From JALORV01 sp963707445 (GTDB lineage Bacteria; Pseudomonadota; Gammaproteobacteria; Burkholderiales; Burkholderiaceae_F), in contig CAVPPW010000013.1 of assembly GCA_963707445.1 (NCBI GenBank), positions 372,001 to 436,000 on the forward strand: a DNA stretch of 64,000 nucleotides, read 5' to 3'. Position numbers and translations under genes: made by a program. This document shows positions 12,014 through 21,267 of the stretch, one piece after another (positions within the stretch are counted from its first letter, which is position 1; each line of letters begins with the position of its first letter). The notes below the pieces were generated by a model. It did no database searches. It was not told the origin of the DNA and saw only the letters and a program-made list of their open reading frames with translations.

Positions 12014-12669
12014 GGCGTCGAATCGGCGATGAGCTGACGCAGTGCCGCCAGTCCCGCGCGCCGGCCGGCGGCCACTGGGTGCAGGTCAAATTCTGAGTCT
12101 TCGGACGCACGTTGTCTTGGCGCGACTCGCATCGCATCGGTCGCGTAAACGCTCACGCGAACACCCACGTGACGCATCGACGTCGGCAAGCCCGGTTCGC
12201 GCGCTGGCCAAAGGAACGACAAGCGTTCCTGCGGACACGGACGCTCCGAGGCGTCCGGCGCCTCAGCGTCGAATTCGATGCCGGCATTCAGCAAGAACAT
12301 CTCGACGTCCTTCGCGCTGTCGGTATAAAGCTGCAGCTCGAGATCCGAATGCTCGGTGGCGGTGCCGTTGAGCACCGCACCTGCCAGATGCGGATTGAAA
12401 GCCTCGAGCCGTTCCATCACGGCCGCGGCAACGCGGCGCAGCGCCGCCAGCAGCGGCGGGTGCGTATCGGCGGCAAACAGGCCCAGGTAGCGGCGCAGTT
12501 CCCGCTCGATCTCGCTGTTGTCGGGCAGCACCCCCGGACCGGCATCGTCACCCAGCACCATGCGCGACGCGCGCCGCTTGGCCTGGCTGTAGCCGCATCC
12601 TTCCTCCGCGATCAGCCGCGCAGCGGCCACAGCGACTTCCAGGCGCAGCGGATCGGTCGTCGGGCTCAT
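12010..12669 (-). CDS. Conserved protein of unknown function, nucleotidyltransferase-like segment
   Basis: 219 residues, intact, ATG start MSPTTDPLRLEVAVAAARLI. I do not recognise a named family. The middle part, VLNGTATEHSDLELQLYTDS, resembles the GS...D.D/E core of nucleotidyltransferase folds, but the pattern is loose. The N-terminal third is helical and basic. Found at the head of the aroQ-acc operon and divergent from mpl, a position I recall for a conserved hypothetical in Burkholderiales. First gene of the minus run. Confidence 0.6.
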   Translation of the reverse strand: MSPTTDPLRLEVAVAAARLIAEEGCGYSQAKRRASRMVLGDDAGPGVLPDNSEIERELRRYLGLFAADTHPPLLAALRRVAAAVMERLEAFNPHLAGAVLNGTATEHSDLELQLYTDSAKDVEMFLLNAGIEFDAEAPDASERPCPQERLSFLWPAREPGLPTSMRHVGVRVSVYATDAMRVAPRQRASEDSEFDLHPVAAGRRAGLAALRQLIADSTP

Positions 12670-12708
12670 CCCGAGAGTCTAGCGGCCGGCCGATTCTGCG
12701 CGCCGCAT

Positions 12709-12714
12709 TACAAT
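12709..12714 (+). promoter_or_regulatory. Possible -10 element for mpl
   Basis: TACAAT in the 100-bp divergent spacer, 55 bp before the mpl GTG; no clear -35. Confidence 0.3.
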
Positions 12715-12769
12715 CGCGCGCCTTCGCGCCGGCTGCCTTTCCGACTCGCGCGGCTGCGTTCGACACCTC

Positions 12770-14121
12770 GTGCATATCCACATCCTCGGCATCTGCGGCA
12801 CCTTCATGGGCGGCCTGGCGCAACTCGCGCAGGCGGCCGGACACCGCGTCTCCGGTTGCGATGCCAACGTGTACCCGCCGATGAGCGAGCAGCTCGAAGC
12901 GGCCGGCGTCCGCCTCATCGAGGGCTATGCGCGCGACCAGCTGAACGTGGCCCCGGAGCTGTGGATCGTCGGCAATGTCATCACGCGCGGGAACCCGCTG
13001 ATGGAAGCGATCCTGGACCGCGGGCTGCCGTTCGTGTCGGGTCCGCAGTGGCTGGCGGAGCACGTGCTTGCGGGGCGCCACGTGCTCGGCGTTGCCGGGA
13101 CGCATGGCAAGACGACGACCACTGCGATGCTCACGATGATCCTTGAGCACGCGGGTCTCGCGCCGGGTTTCCTCGTCGGGGGAGTGCCGACGGACTTCGG
13201 CGTATCGGCGCGGCTAGGCTCGGGGCGGCACTTCGTGATCGAAGCGGACGAGTACGACACTGCGTTTTTCGACAAGCGCTCGAAATTCCTGCACTACCGG
13301 CCGCATACCGCCATTCTCAACAACCTCGAATTCGATCACGCGGACATCTTCGCGGATCTCGCAGCGATTGAGACGCAGTTTCACCACTTGGTGCGCACGC
13401 TGGCTTCGAATGCGCGGCTGGTCGTCAACGGCCAGGACGACGCGCTGGCGCGCGTGCTGGCGCAGGGCTGCTGGAGCGAAATCGAACGCTTCGGCAACGA
13501 CCAGTGGACGGTCGATCCTGATCCGCCGCATTTGCTTCGGCACCACGGGGCAAGCGATCGGACCAATGCAGATCGTGTTGCCCGGATCACATAACCGCAT
13601 GAACGCGCTTGCCGCCGTGGCCGCCGCGTTTCATGTCGGCGTCGAAGCCCGGCGTTGCACTCGAGGCCCTCACGCGCTTCGCTGGCGTCAAGCGCCGGCT
13701 GGAAGTGCGCGGGACGGTCGGGGGCGTCACCGTGCTCGACGACTTTGCGCATCACCCGACCGCGATCCGCGAAACGATTACCGGGTTGCGCAGCCAGGCA
13801 GGTGTATCGCGGATTCTGGCCGTGTTGGAACCGCGGTCGAACACGATGAAGCAGGGTGCGGTGAAGGCCGAGCTTGCCGCGAGCCTGGCCGGTGCCGAAC
13901 AGGTGTTCGGTTACTCAGGCGGCATCGGTTGGAATCTCGAGGAAACCCTGGCGCCGCTCGGTGCGCGGGCGACGGTCCGGGCCGAGCTGGAATTGCTGAT
14001 CGAAGCAATCGCAAGTGCCGCGCGTCCAGGAGATCACGTGCTGGTGATGAGCAACGGAGGATTTGGCGGCATCCACCAGCGCCTGCTCGACCGTCTCGCG
14101 CGGCAGACGGCTGCCGCGTGA
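12770..14121 (+). CDS. mpl: UDP-MurNAc:L-alanyl-gamma-D-glutamyl-meso-DAP ligase (two frameshifts)
   Basis: Murein-peptide ligase that re-attaches recycled tripeptide to UDP-MurNAc. GTG start MHIHILGICGTFMGGLA. Mur ligase motifs: nucleotide loop GVAGTHGKTTTTAML, EADEYDTAFFDKRSKF, SHNRMNALAAVAA, and DDFAHHPTAIRET. One extra c at about 13535 (PPHLFGTTGQ) and one extra g at about 13647 shift the frame; the sequence continues across both. About 450 residues, normal for Mpl. Its stop overlaps the next start (GTGA). Confidence 0.93.
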
Positions 14122-14725
14122 TTTTGTATCTGCACGGCTTCCGCTCGTCGCCGGCCTCGCGCAAGGCCGTACTGCTGCAGCAGGCGTTGCAGGCGCACGG
14201 TCGCGCGGCCGAATACCGCTGTCCACAGCTGCCGGCATCGCCGCGCCGCGCGATCGAGGACGATGCTGCGCCTGCTGGACGCAGGGCCAGCCCGCGATGT
14301 GGTGCTGATTGGCTCTTCGCTCGGTGGCTACTACGCCACCTGGCTCGCGGAACGGGTCGGCTGTCGAGCGGTATTGCTCAATCCTGCAATTCGCCCACAG
14401 GACGATCTGGCGCGGTATCTCGGTGAGCAGCCGGTTTACTTCTCCGACGCCAGCATCGACTTCCGGCCGGAATATCTCGACGAACTCGAGGCGATCGACA
14501 CCCCAGTCGATCACGCGGCCCGAACGCTACTTCCTGATCGCGGCGACCGGGGACGCGGTCATCGACTATCGCAACATGACACGCAAGTACGCGGGCGCGC
14601 GCCAGCATATCGTCACCGGCAGCGACCACGAGCTCTCAGACTTTGCTCAATATATCCAAGAAGTATTGGCGTTCTGCGACGGGAAGGTCGTTGACGACAT
14701 AAAGACCGGGAAGGGGAAACAATGA
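14118..14725 (+). CDS. YqiA-type alpha/beta hydrolase esterase (two frameshifts)
   Basis: GTG start overlapping mpl's stop; begins ILYLHGFRSSPASRKAVLL, the family N-terminus. Nucleophile elbow IGSSLGGYYATWLAE, acid region TGDAVIDY and catalytic histidine in TGSDHELSDF are all visible. Extra g at 14262 and 14509 each shift the frame. About 201 residues. YqiA-like proteins are small esterases of unknown natural substrate. Ends ATGA-coupled to the reductase downstream. Confidence 0.85.
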
Positions 14726-15462
14726 GGCGTTTGCAGGGAAGGGTATGCATCGTGACCGGCGCGGCGCAGGGGATCGGCTATGCGACGGCGCGGCGCCTGC
14801 TCGACGATGGCGCCACGGTGGCGGTCTGTGACATTCGGCGCGAGAGCGTCGATGCAGCCGTAGAGGCGCTCGGCCAGATCGGACCGACGGAAGGGCATGT
14901 CGTCGACGTCACGCGCCGCGACGAGATCGAGGCCATGGTCGCAGCGGTGCGGGCGCGGCATGGCGCGATCGACGTGCTGGTGAACAACGCCGGCATCACA
15001 ATCGACGCCCGCCTGCAGAAAATGGACGATACGCAGTTCGATCGTGTCATCGACGTGAATCTCAAGGGTACATTTAACTGCGCACGCGCGGTCGTGGATA
15101 CGATGGTCGGACAAGGCCGCGGCGTGATCCTCAATGCGTCCAGCGTCGTCGGGATCTACGGCAACTTCGGCCAGACCAACTACGCCGCCAGCAAATTCGG
15201 CGTCATCGGCTTCGTCAAGACCTGGGCGCGCGAGCTGGGCCCGAAGGGCATCCGCTGCAATGCGGTCGCGCCGGGATTCATCGAGACATCGATTCTGACA
15301 ACGATCCCGGAAAAGGTGCTGCACCAGATGCAGGAGCGCGTGCCCCTGAAGCGGCTTGGCACGCCCGAAGACATCGCCAATGTGTACGCCTTCCTCGCAT
15401 CGGACGACGCTTCGTACATCAACGGCGCCGTCATCGAAGTCTCGGGCGGCCTGACGGTCTAG
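14722..15462 (+). CDS. FabG-type short-chain dehydrogenase/reductase (3-oxoacyl-ACP or acetoacetyl-CoA reductase)
   Basis: 246 residues, intact. Classical SDR: cofactor motif TGAAQGIG near residue 13, NNAGIT, catalytic Ser/Tyr/Lys in NASSVVGIYG and TNYAASKFG, and the C-terminal INGAVIEVSGGLTV. The sequence is close to FabG, but this copy is outside a fab operon, so it may be a PhaB-like or general ketoreductase. ATG overlaps the preceding stop. Confidence 0.88.
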   Translation: MRRLQGRVCIVTGAAQGIGYATARRLLDDGATVAVCDIRRESVDAAVEALGQIGPTEGHVVDVTRRDEIEAMVAAVRARHGAIDVLVNNAGITIDARLQKMDDTQFDRVIDVNLKGTFNCARAVVDTMVGQGRGVILNASSVVGIYGNFGQTNYAASKFGVIGFVKTWARELGPKGIRCNAVAPGFIETSILTTIPEKVLHQMQERVPLKRLGTPEDIANVYAFLASDDASYINGAVIEVSGGLTV

Positions 15463-15464
15463 CC

Positions 15465-15944
15465 ATGGCGAGCTTGCCGGCCTCCGCCGAGCGGGTACAG
15501 CGCGCGCTCGAAGCGGCCGGCGTGGCTGCACAGGTGATCGAGCTGGCCGTCGCCGCGCGCACCGCTCAGCAGGCCGCGGACGCACTGAACATCGTGGTCG
15601 GCCAGATCGCGAAGTCTCTGATCTTCAGAACCGCCGCGACCGGGCGTGCGGTGCTGGTGATTGCGGCCGGTGATCGTCGCGTCGACGAGCAACGGATCGC
15701 GCGCCTCGTCGGCGAGCCGATCGAGCGTGCGGAACCGGCGTTCGTGCGAGACCATTCGGGTTTCGCCATTGGTGGTGTTGCGCCGATCGCGCATGCGCGC
15801 CCGATGGTCACCTTTATCGACGCTTCGCTGCGGCGGTTCAGCACGGTATGGGCCGCGGGAGGCACGCCGCACTGCGTCTTCCCGATCACCGTCGATGAAC
15901 TCGTGCGTATCAGCGGCGGCACCGAGACTGTGACGGACGCATGA
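15465..15944 (+). CDS. YbaK/EbsC family aminoacyl-tRNA deacylase
   Basis: 159 residues, intact. Starts MASLPASAERVQRALEAAG two bases after the reductase. YbaK/ProX fold: AKSLIFRTA with the conserved lysine, RLVGEPIERA, and the glycine loop GFAIGGVAPIAH. Such proteins hydrolyse mischarged tRNAs, typically Cys-tRNA(Pro) or Ala-tRNA(Pro); the exact specificity is not readable here. Overlaps marC by ATGA. Confidence 0.87.
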   Translation: MASLPASAERVQRALEAAGVAAQVIELAVAARTAQQAADALNIVVGQIAKSLIFRTAATGRAVLVIAAGDRRVDEQRIARLVGEPIERAEPAFVRDHSGFAIGGVAPIAHARPMVTFIDASLRRFSTVWAAGGTPHCVFPITVDELVRISGGTETVTDA

Positions 15945-16540
15945 ACGACACCTTCTTCTCGGCGGTGATGCTGCTGCTGCTCGTCGCCGATCCCTTCGGC
16001 AACGTGCCGATCTTCGTGTCTGCGCTGCGCGACGTCCCGCCGCAACGTCGGCTGCCGATCGTGCTGCGCGAGTGCCTGATCGCATTCGTGGTTCTCAGCG
16101 TTTTCGTCTTCGTCGGCCGGCCGTTTCTGCAGACACTCGGACTGTCGGAGATCTCGCTGCAGATCGGTGGCGGCGTGGTGCTGATGCTGGTCTCACTGCG
16201 CATGGTGTTTCCTTCGGCCGACGGCGTGTACGGCCCGTCTCCTGGTGGCGAACCGTTCATCGTGCCGCTGGCGGTGCCGGCACTGGCCGGTCCATCCGCG
16301 CTGGCGACGGTGATGTTGCTGGTATCGCGCGATCCGACGCGCTCACTCGAATGGGTGGCGGCGATCGCCGTCGTAATGGCGGTCAGCGCCCTGGTGCTGG
16401 TCTCGGCTGGCCGCCTGCAGGCGCTGCTGGGAGAGCGTGTGACACTCGCCTTCGAGCGGCTGATGGGGCTCGTGCTCGCTGCGATCGCGGTCGAGCTGCT
16501 TTTGCGCGGCGTGCGCACTTTCGTGGCGACACTGCATTGA
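15941..16540 (+). CDS. MarC family integral membrane protein
   Basis: 199 residues, intact, six predicted membrane helices. N-terminal VADPFGNVPIFVSAL and the second-half PLAVPALAGPSALATVMLL are the two repeated MarC signatures. The family (NAAT type) was once linked to multiple antibiotic resistance without support; some members act on amino acids. Coupled to YbaK upstream, and the RNB gene starts 7 bp after it. Confidence 0.87.
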   Translation: MNDTFFSAVMLLLLVADPFGNVPIFVSALRDVPPQRRLPIVLRECLIAFVVLSVFVFVGRPFLQTLGLSEISLQIGGGVVLMLVSLRMVFPSADGVYGPSPGGEPFIVPLAVPALAGPSALATVMLLVSRDPTRSLEWVAAIAVVMAVSALVLVSAGRLQALLGERVTLAFERLMGLVLAAIAVELLLRGVRTFVATLH

Positions 16541-16547
16541 GGCCGTC

Positions 16548-18537
16548 GTGAATCTGCTGTTCGAGGAAGATGGGGCGTTCAAGGCCGGGGCGGTGCTCGC
16601 TTCGACCGACGGCGCCTACCAGGTCGAGCTTCCCGGCGGCCGTCGCAGCAAGGTCAAGTCTTCACATGTGCTGCTGCATTTCGATGACCTGTCGCCGGCG
16701 CGTCTGCTGGAACTGGCGCAACTCGAGGCGGGCACGATCGACATCGACTTCCTGTGGCAGGTGGCGCCCCAGCAGGAATTCGGCTTCGCCGATCTGGCGG
16801 CCGAATACTACGGGGCTGCGCCGAGCAGCTCTGCAGCAGGCGGCGCTGCTGCTGCGGCTGCACTCGGCCCCCGTGTATTTCTATCGCAAGGGGCGCGGCC
16901 GCTACCGGCCGGCGCCACCGGACACGCTGAAGGCAGCCCTCGCGGCGGTCGAGCGGAGACGCCTGCAGGACGAACTGCGCCAGAGCTATGCGTCGGAACT
17001 GAAGCAGGGTCGTGCACCCGCGGTGTTCGCGGAACATGCGATCACGATGCTGGTGCGTCCTGACCGCTCGACGGTGGAGGTGAAAGCGCTGGAGCAGGCA
17101 GCGGACGAGCTGCACACCACGCCGCTGCGTCTGATGCTGGCGACCGGGGCGATCGCATCGCCGTATCGCTGGCATGTCGAAAGCTTTTTGGCGCAGCACT
17201 TTCCGCGAGGCGTGACGTTTTCGCCTGACCTTCCATTGCCACCGCCGGGCGACGAACTGCCGCTGGCGCAGGTCGCAGCGTTCTCGATTGACGACAGCGC
17301 AACCACCGAGATCGACGACGCATTTTCGGTCACGGCGATCGAAGGTGGAAACTGGCGCATCGGAATTCATATCGCCGCGCCGGCACTGGCCCTTGGCCGC
17401 GAACATGCGCTCGACGCCATCGCGCGCACCCGGATGTCTACGGTGTACGCGCCGGGCTACAAGATCACGATGCTGCCGCCGTCGTGGGTCGAGGCGTACT
17501 CGCTGACCGAGCGTCGGGTCGTGCCGGTGCTTTCACTCTATGTCGATGTCGATGGCGAACGACTCGATGTTCTGGCGACGGAGTCGAGGCTGGAGCGTGT
17601 CCACGTTCAAGCCAATCTGCGCCACGATCGCCTCGACGACGTGATTACCGATTCGACGATCGCCGACACCTCGTTTTCCTCGCCTTTCGCCGCCGAACTC
17701 ACGCTGCTGTGGCGCTTCGCGCGCAGATTGCTGACCGAGCGAGAAGCAGTGCGCGGCCGGCCCGAGCCGCTCGGTCGGGTTGACATTTCTTTCGAGCTCG
17801 ACGGCGAGGGCGAAGCCGCGCATGTCAGGCTGAAGCCACGGAAGCGTGGCGCGCCGCTCGATCTTCTGGTCGCGGAGCTGATGATCCTGGCGAACCGGAC
17901 CTGGGGGCGCTGGCTCGCCGACCGCGGGACGGCGGGCATCTATCGCTCGCAGTCGCTCGGCCGGGTGCGGATGTCCACGACGCCGTCGGCACACGAGGGA
18001 ATGGGGGTCAGCCACTATGCATGGAGTACGTCGCCGTTGCGGCGCTACGTTGACCTCGTCAACCAGCGACAGCTGATTGCCTGCGTCCGCAACGAGGCGG
18101 TGCCGTACGCCGGCAACGATGCCGATCTGTTTGCGATCGTTTCGGCGTTCGATGCCGCGTACGGCGCCTACGCCGAGTTCCAGGAGCGCATGGAACGTTA
18201 CTGGAGCCTGCGCTGGCTCCAGCAGGAAGGCCTGCAGCGGGTTGTGGCCAGCACGATCCGCGGCGACGTGCTGCGTCTGGCCGGACTTCCCTTCGTCACG
18301 CGCCTGCCGGGTCTGCCCGAACTGCCGCGCGGCCAGCAACTCGAGCTCGACATCGTCGCGACCGACCTTGTTGACCTCACGCTGCAGGCGCGAGTGCATC
18401 GACTGCTCGATGCAAAGGACGTGCAGCTCGATGAACTCGAAGACGAGCCGACCTCCGCAGACGGGCCGCCAGGGCAGATTGAGGAGGCGCCCGCTGCAGG
18501 CACCGCAACGGAAGCGCGCGAGGCCGGCAACGGCTGA
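16548..18537 (+). CDS. RNB-domain exoribonuclease, RNase II/R type (one frameshift)
   Basis: 3'-5' exoribonuclease. GTG start MNLLFEEDGAFKAG. Family-specific N-terminal part with MYFY-like segment APVYFYRKGRGRYRPAP, then the RNB catalytic domain from about residue 240 with DDSATTEIDDAFSV, carrying the metal-binding aspartates, and the later YAWSTSPLRRYVDLVNQRQL signature. The frame changes at about 16815-16830. C-terminal tail is acidic and low complexity. About 660 residues; no S1 domain is recognisable, so it is closer to the short betaproteobacterial RNB proteins than to RNase R. Confidence 0.88.
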
Positions 18538-18590
18538 ATCATCCGCATGACACTCGCGTAATCGTGTGATCGAGCGATGCGCCTCGTGGC

Positions 18591-18596
18591 TACAAT
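18591..18596 (+). promoter_or_regulatory. Possible -10 element for the tonB-aroE-mtgA run
   Basis: TACAAT in the context GGCTACAATCGATCG, 34 bp before the start codon; -35 not clear. Confidence 0.3.
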
Positions 18597-18629
18597 CGAT
18601 CGACCTCCTAACGCACGTCGTCCTGACGC

Positions 18630-19520
18630 ATGAACCTGGCAGACGAGTCATCGCACGGCATCGCGGCCTTTCTGGCCGACAAGGTGCTCGTGATGGCAGT
18701 GACTGTGTCCATCGGACTGCACATGACGGTGCTGGCGGTGAGGTTCATCGATCCCGACTTCATGCGGGTCCGCTCGACGGATCCGCCGCTCGAAATTGTT
18801 CTCGTCAATGCGCGCAGCGTCGCGCGACCGACGAAGGCCGAAGCCATGGCGCAGGCGAATCTCGATGGCGGCGGACCCCACGACGCCGGCCGACGCTCTT
18901 CGCCGCTGCCGAGCACTCAGCAGGTTCAAGACGGAGATGCGTTGGACAGCGCGCGCCGCATGGTCGAGCAGCTTGAAGAGGAGCAGAAGAAGCTGCTGAC
19001 AGCCCTGCGCGATTCGCTGCAGATGCGGCCTCTGCCAAACCGCGAGGCTCCGGCCGACGTTGCCCAGCCGGGATCACAGGACGATCAGACCCGCGACAAG
19101 CTGGCCCGCGCACAGGCCGAGATCGCGAAGCAGGTCTCCGACTATCAGAAGCGTCCGCGCAAACACCACTTCATGCCGAGCACCTCGGAATACCGGTACG
19201 CTCGCTACGTGGAGGAATGGCGGACGCGGGTGGAGCGAATCGGCAACGAACACTATCCCGAAGAGGCGCGCGGTAAAGTTTACGGATCGCTGCGCATGAC
19301 GGTGGCCGTACGCAAGGACGGATCGCTGGTCGAAGCCGCAATCGAAAAATCCTCCGGCTCGCAGGTACTTGACCGCGCGGCCCGGCGAATCGTTAACATG
19401 GCTGCTCCGTTCCCGCCGTTTCCACCGGAAATCGGCCGGGACACAGATATCCTCGAGATCACGCGCACCTGGGTCTTCACGAACGATCAATTGTCGACAC
19501 GAAGCAGCGCATCACAATGA
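18630..19520 (+). CDS. TonB-like energy transducer
   Basis: 296 residues, intact. One N-terminal membrane helix (about residues 17-37, VLVMAVTVSIGLHMTVLAVRF), a charged, probably coiled-coil middle region (residues 105-180, DSARRMVEQLEEEQKKLL) and a C-terminal TonB domain: LRMTVAVRKDGSLVEAAIEKSSG...MAAPFPPFPPEI. TonB proteins link the proton motive force to outer-membrane receptors. ExbB/ExbD are not nearby. Its stop overlaps the aroE start (ATGA). Confidence 0.85.
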   Translation: MNLADESSHGIAAFLADKVLVMAVTVSIGLHMTVLAVRFIDPDFMRVRSTDPPLEIVLVNARSVARPTKAEAMAQANLDGGGPHDAGRRSSPLPSTQQVQDGDALDSARRMVEQLEEEQKKLLTALRDSLQMRPLPNREAPADVAQPGSQDDQTRDKLARAQAEIAKQVSDYQKRPRKHHFMPSTSEYRYARYVEEWRTRVERIGNEHYPEEARGKVYGSLRMTVAVRKDGSLVEAAIEKSSGSQVLDRAARRIVNMAAPFPPFPPEIGRDTDILEITRTWVFTNDQLSTRSSASQ

Positions 19521-20365
19521 CCGCGCCTGACAAGTACGGAGTCGTCGGCAACCCGATCGCGCACAGCCGGTCACCGGAAATCCATCAGCGCTTCGCCCGC
19601 CAGACGCGCGAGCGCATTTCCTACGAGCGTATCGAGGTGCCGCTCGATGCCTTTGAGGAGCGCGCGCTCGCCTTGCGCGATGCCGGTTTCCGCGGACTCA
19701 ACGTCACCGTGCCTTTCAAGATCGACGCGGCGAAGCTCGCCGACGATCTGATGCCGCGCGCCCGACTGGCCGGTGCGGTCAACACGCTGGTTTTCGATGG
19801 CGACACGATCGTTGGTGACAACACGGATGGCATCGGCTTCGTCACCGACGTGCGCGAACGGTTGAAGTTCGATCCCTGCGATCGCTCGGTCCTGGTGGTT
19901 GGCGCGGGCGGCGCGGTGCGCGGAGTGATCGGTTCCCTGCTCGACGCGAGCACGCGTTGGATCGCGGTCGCCAATCGCACGCACCAGCGCGCTCAAGAGC
20001 TGGCCGAGGAGTTCGGGGTCGAGGCGATTCAGCTCGACGAAATTCCCGCGGAGCATTTCGATCTGATCGTCAACGGCACTTCAACGGGGCTCAAGAACGA
20101 CGCCCCGCCGATCGATCCGGAGACTTTCAACGATTGCACGCTCGCTTATGACCTGGTGTACGCGGCGGATCCGACTCCTTTCATGGAGCTCGCGCGCTCA
20201 GGTGGCGCAAAGGGCGTGAGCGACGGCCTGGGCATGCTGATCGAGCAGGCGGCCGAGTCGTTCCTGCTGTGGCGCGGCGTGCGGCCCGATACCGTCGCCG
20301 TATATCGGGAACTGCGCGCTCTGCTCGGCGAGTGCGCCGCCGAAGGCGTCACGCTTGCCCGTTAG
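19517..20365 (+). CDS. aroE: Shikimate dehydrogenase
   Basis: 282 residues, intact. NADP-dependent reduction of 3-dehydroshikimate. Substrate motif NPIAHSRSPEIHQRFA, catalytic lysine in NVTVPFKIDAA, NADP loop VVGAGGAVRGVIG, VANRT and the C-terminal DGLGMLIEQAAESFLLW. Coupled to the TonB-like gene upstream. With aroQ it gives two shikimate genes in this window, in different operons. Confidence 0.96.
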   Translation: MTAPDKYGVVGNPIAHSRSPEIHQRFARQTRERISYERIEVPLDAFEERALALRDAGFRGLNVTVPFKIDAAKLADDLMPRARLAGAVNTLVFDGDTIVGDNTDGIGFVTDVRERLKFDPCDRSVLVVGAGGAVRGVIGSLLDASTRWIAVANRTHQRAQELAEEFGVEAIQLDEIPAEHFDLIVNGTSTGLKNDAPPIDPETFNDCTLAYDLVYAADPTPFMELARSGGAKGVSDGLGMLIEQAAESFLLWRGVRPDTVAVYRELRALLGECAAEGVTLAR

Positions 20366-20420
20366 CCCGGGCGCCGGTGCTTGCCGGCTCCCTGCGCACT
20401 CGCATCGAACGCGTGGGAAG

Positions 20421-21125
20421 GTGAGCTCGCTCACAACTGTCCGTCGCTGGTTGATCCGGCTCGTGCTGATCGCACTGGTCGCGTTGGCAGCGATCCAGCT
20501 CTGGTATGTGGGGTGGATCGCGTGGTGGCGCTGGAACGATCCGCACGAAACCGCTTTCATGCGGCGTGAGCTTGTCGCCCTGCAAGCGCGCAATCCGAAA
20601 TCCGAACTGCGCCAGCGCTGGGTACCGTACGAGCGCATCTCGACCCATCTGAAGCGGGCCGTGATCACGGCCGAGGACGCGCGTTTCGCCGAGCACGAGG
20701 GCGTCGATTGGGAGGCGATCGAGAAGGCATACAAGGACAATGTCAAGAAGGGGCGGCCGGCGCGCGGCGGTTCGACCATCACCCAGCAGCTCGCCAAGAA
20801 CCTCTTCCTGTCACCGGACCGCAGCTATCTGCGCAAGGCGCAGGAACTGGTCATCGCCTACATGATCGAGGGCCTCTGGGACAAGCGGCGAATCCTCGAG
20901 GTCTATCTGAATGTCGTCGAATGGGGCGAAGGTTTGTTCGGCGCAGAAGCGGCCGCGCGGCAGTACTTCGGTACAAGCGCCGCGCAGTTGGGTGCCGAGC
21001 AGGCGGCACGGCTCGCGGCCTACCTCCCGAACCCCAAGCGCTATGGACGAATCCGTTCCGGCCCGTATCTGGACGGTCGCACGGCCGCGATCCTGCGATA
21101 CATGCCGGACGCTGTCGTGCCCTGA
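20421..21125 (+). CDS. mtgA: Monofunctional biosynthetic peptidoglycan transglycosylase
   Basis: Glycosyltransferase family 51 enzyme polymerising lipid II. I choose the GTG at 20421 (VSSLTTVRRWLIRLVL) because GGGAAG precedes it and the transmembrane anchor follows at once; an upstream TTG at 20355 is possible. Catalytic region ITAEDARFAEHEGVDW with the first glutamate, and GGSTITQQLAKNLFLSPDRSYLRKAQE. 234 residues, the normal MtgA size, with no transpeptidase domain. Confidence 0.93.
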   Translation: MSSLTTVRRWLIRLVLIALVALAAIQLWYVGWIAWWRWNDPHETAFMRRELVALQARNPKSELRQRWVPYERISTHLKRAVITAEDARFAEHEGVDWEAIEKAYKDNVKKGRPARGGSTITQQLAKNLFLSPDRSYLRKAQELVIAYMIEGLWDKRRILEVYLNVVEWGEGLFGAEAAARQYFGTSAAQLGAEQAARLAAYLPNPKRYGRIRSGPYLDGRTAAILRYMPDAVVP

Positions 21126-21156
21126 TTTCGTCACATGATCGCGCCCTGGCGGCGCT

Positions 21157-21162
21157 TACAAT
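21157..21162 (+). promoter_or_regulatory. Possible -10 element for mgtE
   Basis: TACAAT in CGCTTACAATCCCG, between mtgA and mgtE; -35 not clear. Confidence 0.3.
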
Positions 21163-21267
21163 CCCGCGCTGCCTGCAGACGCCCCTGCCGTGCTCGCAAC
21201 GAGCTGCAGGCAGTTGCGCAGGCCGCGAACCGCTGCGCCGGTCCGCGCGCAGCGCGAGAAAGTCACC

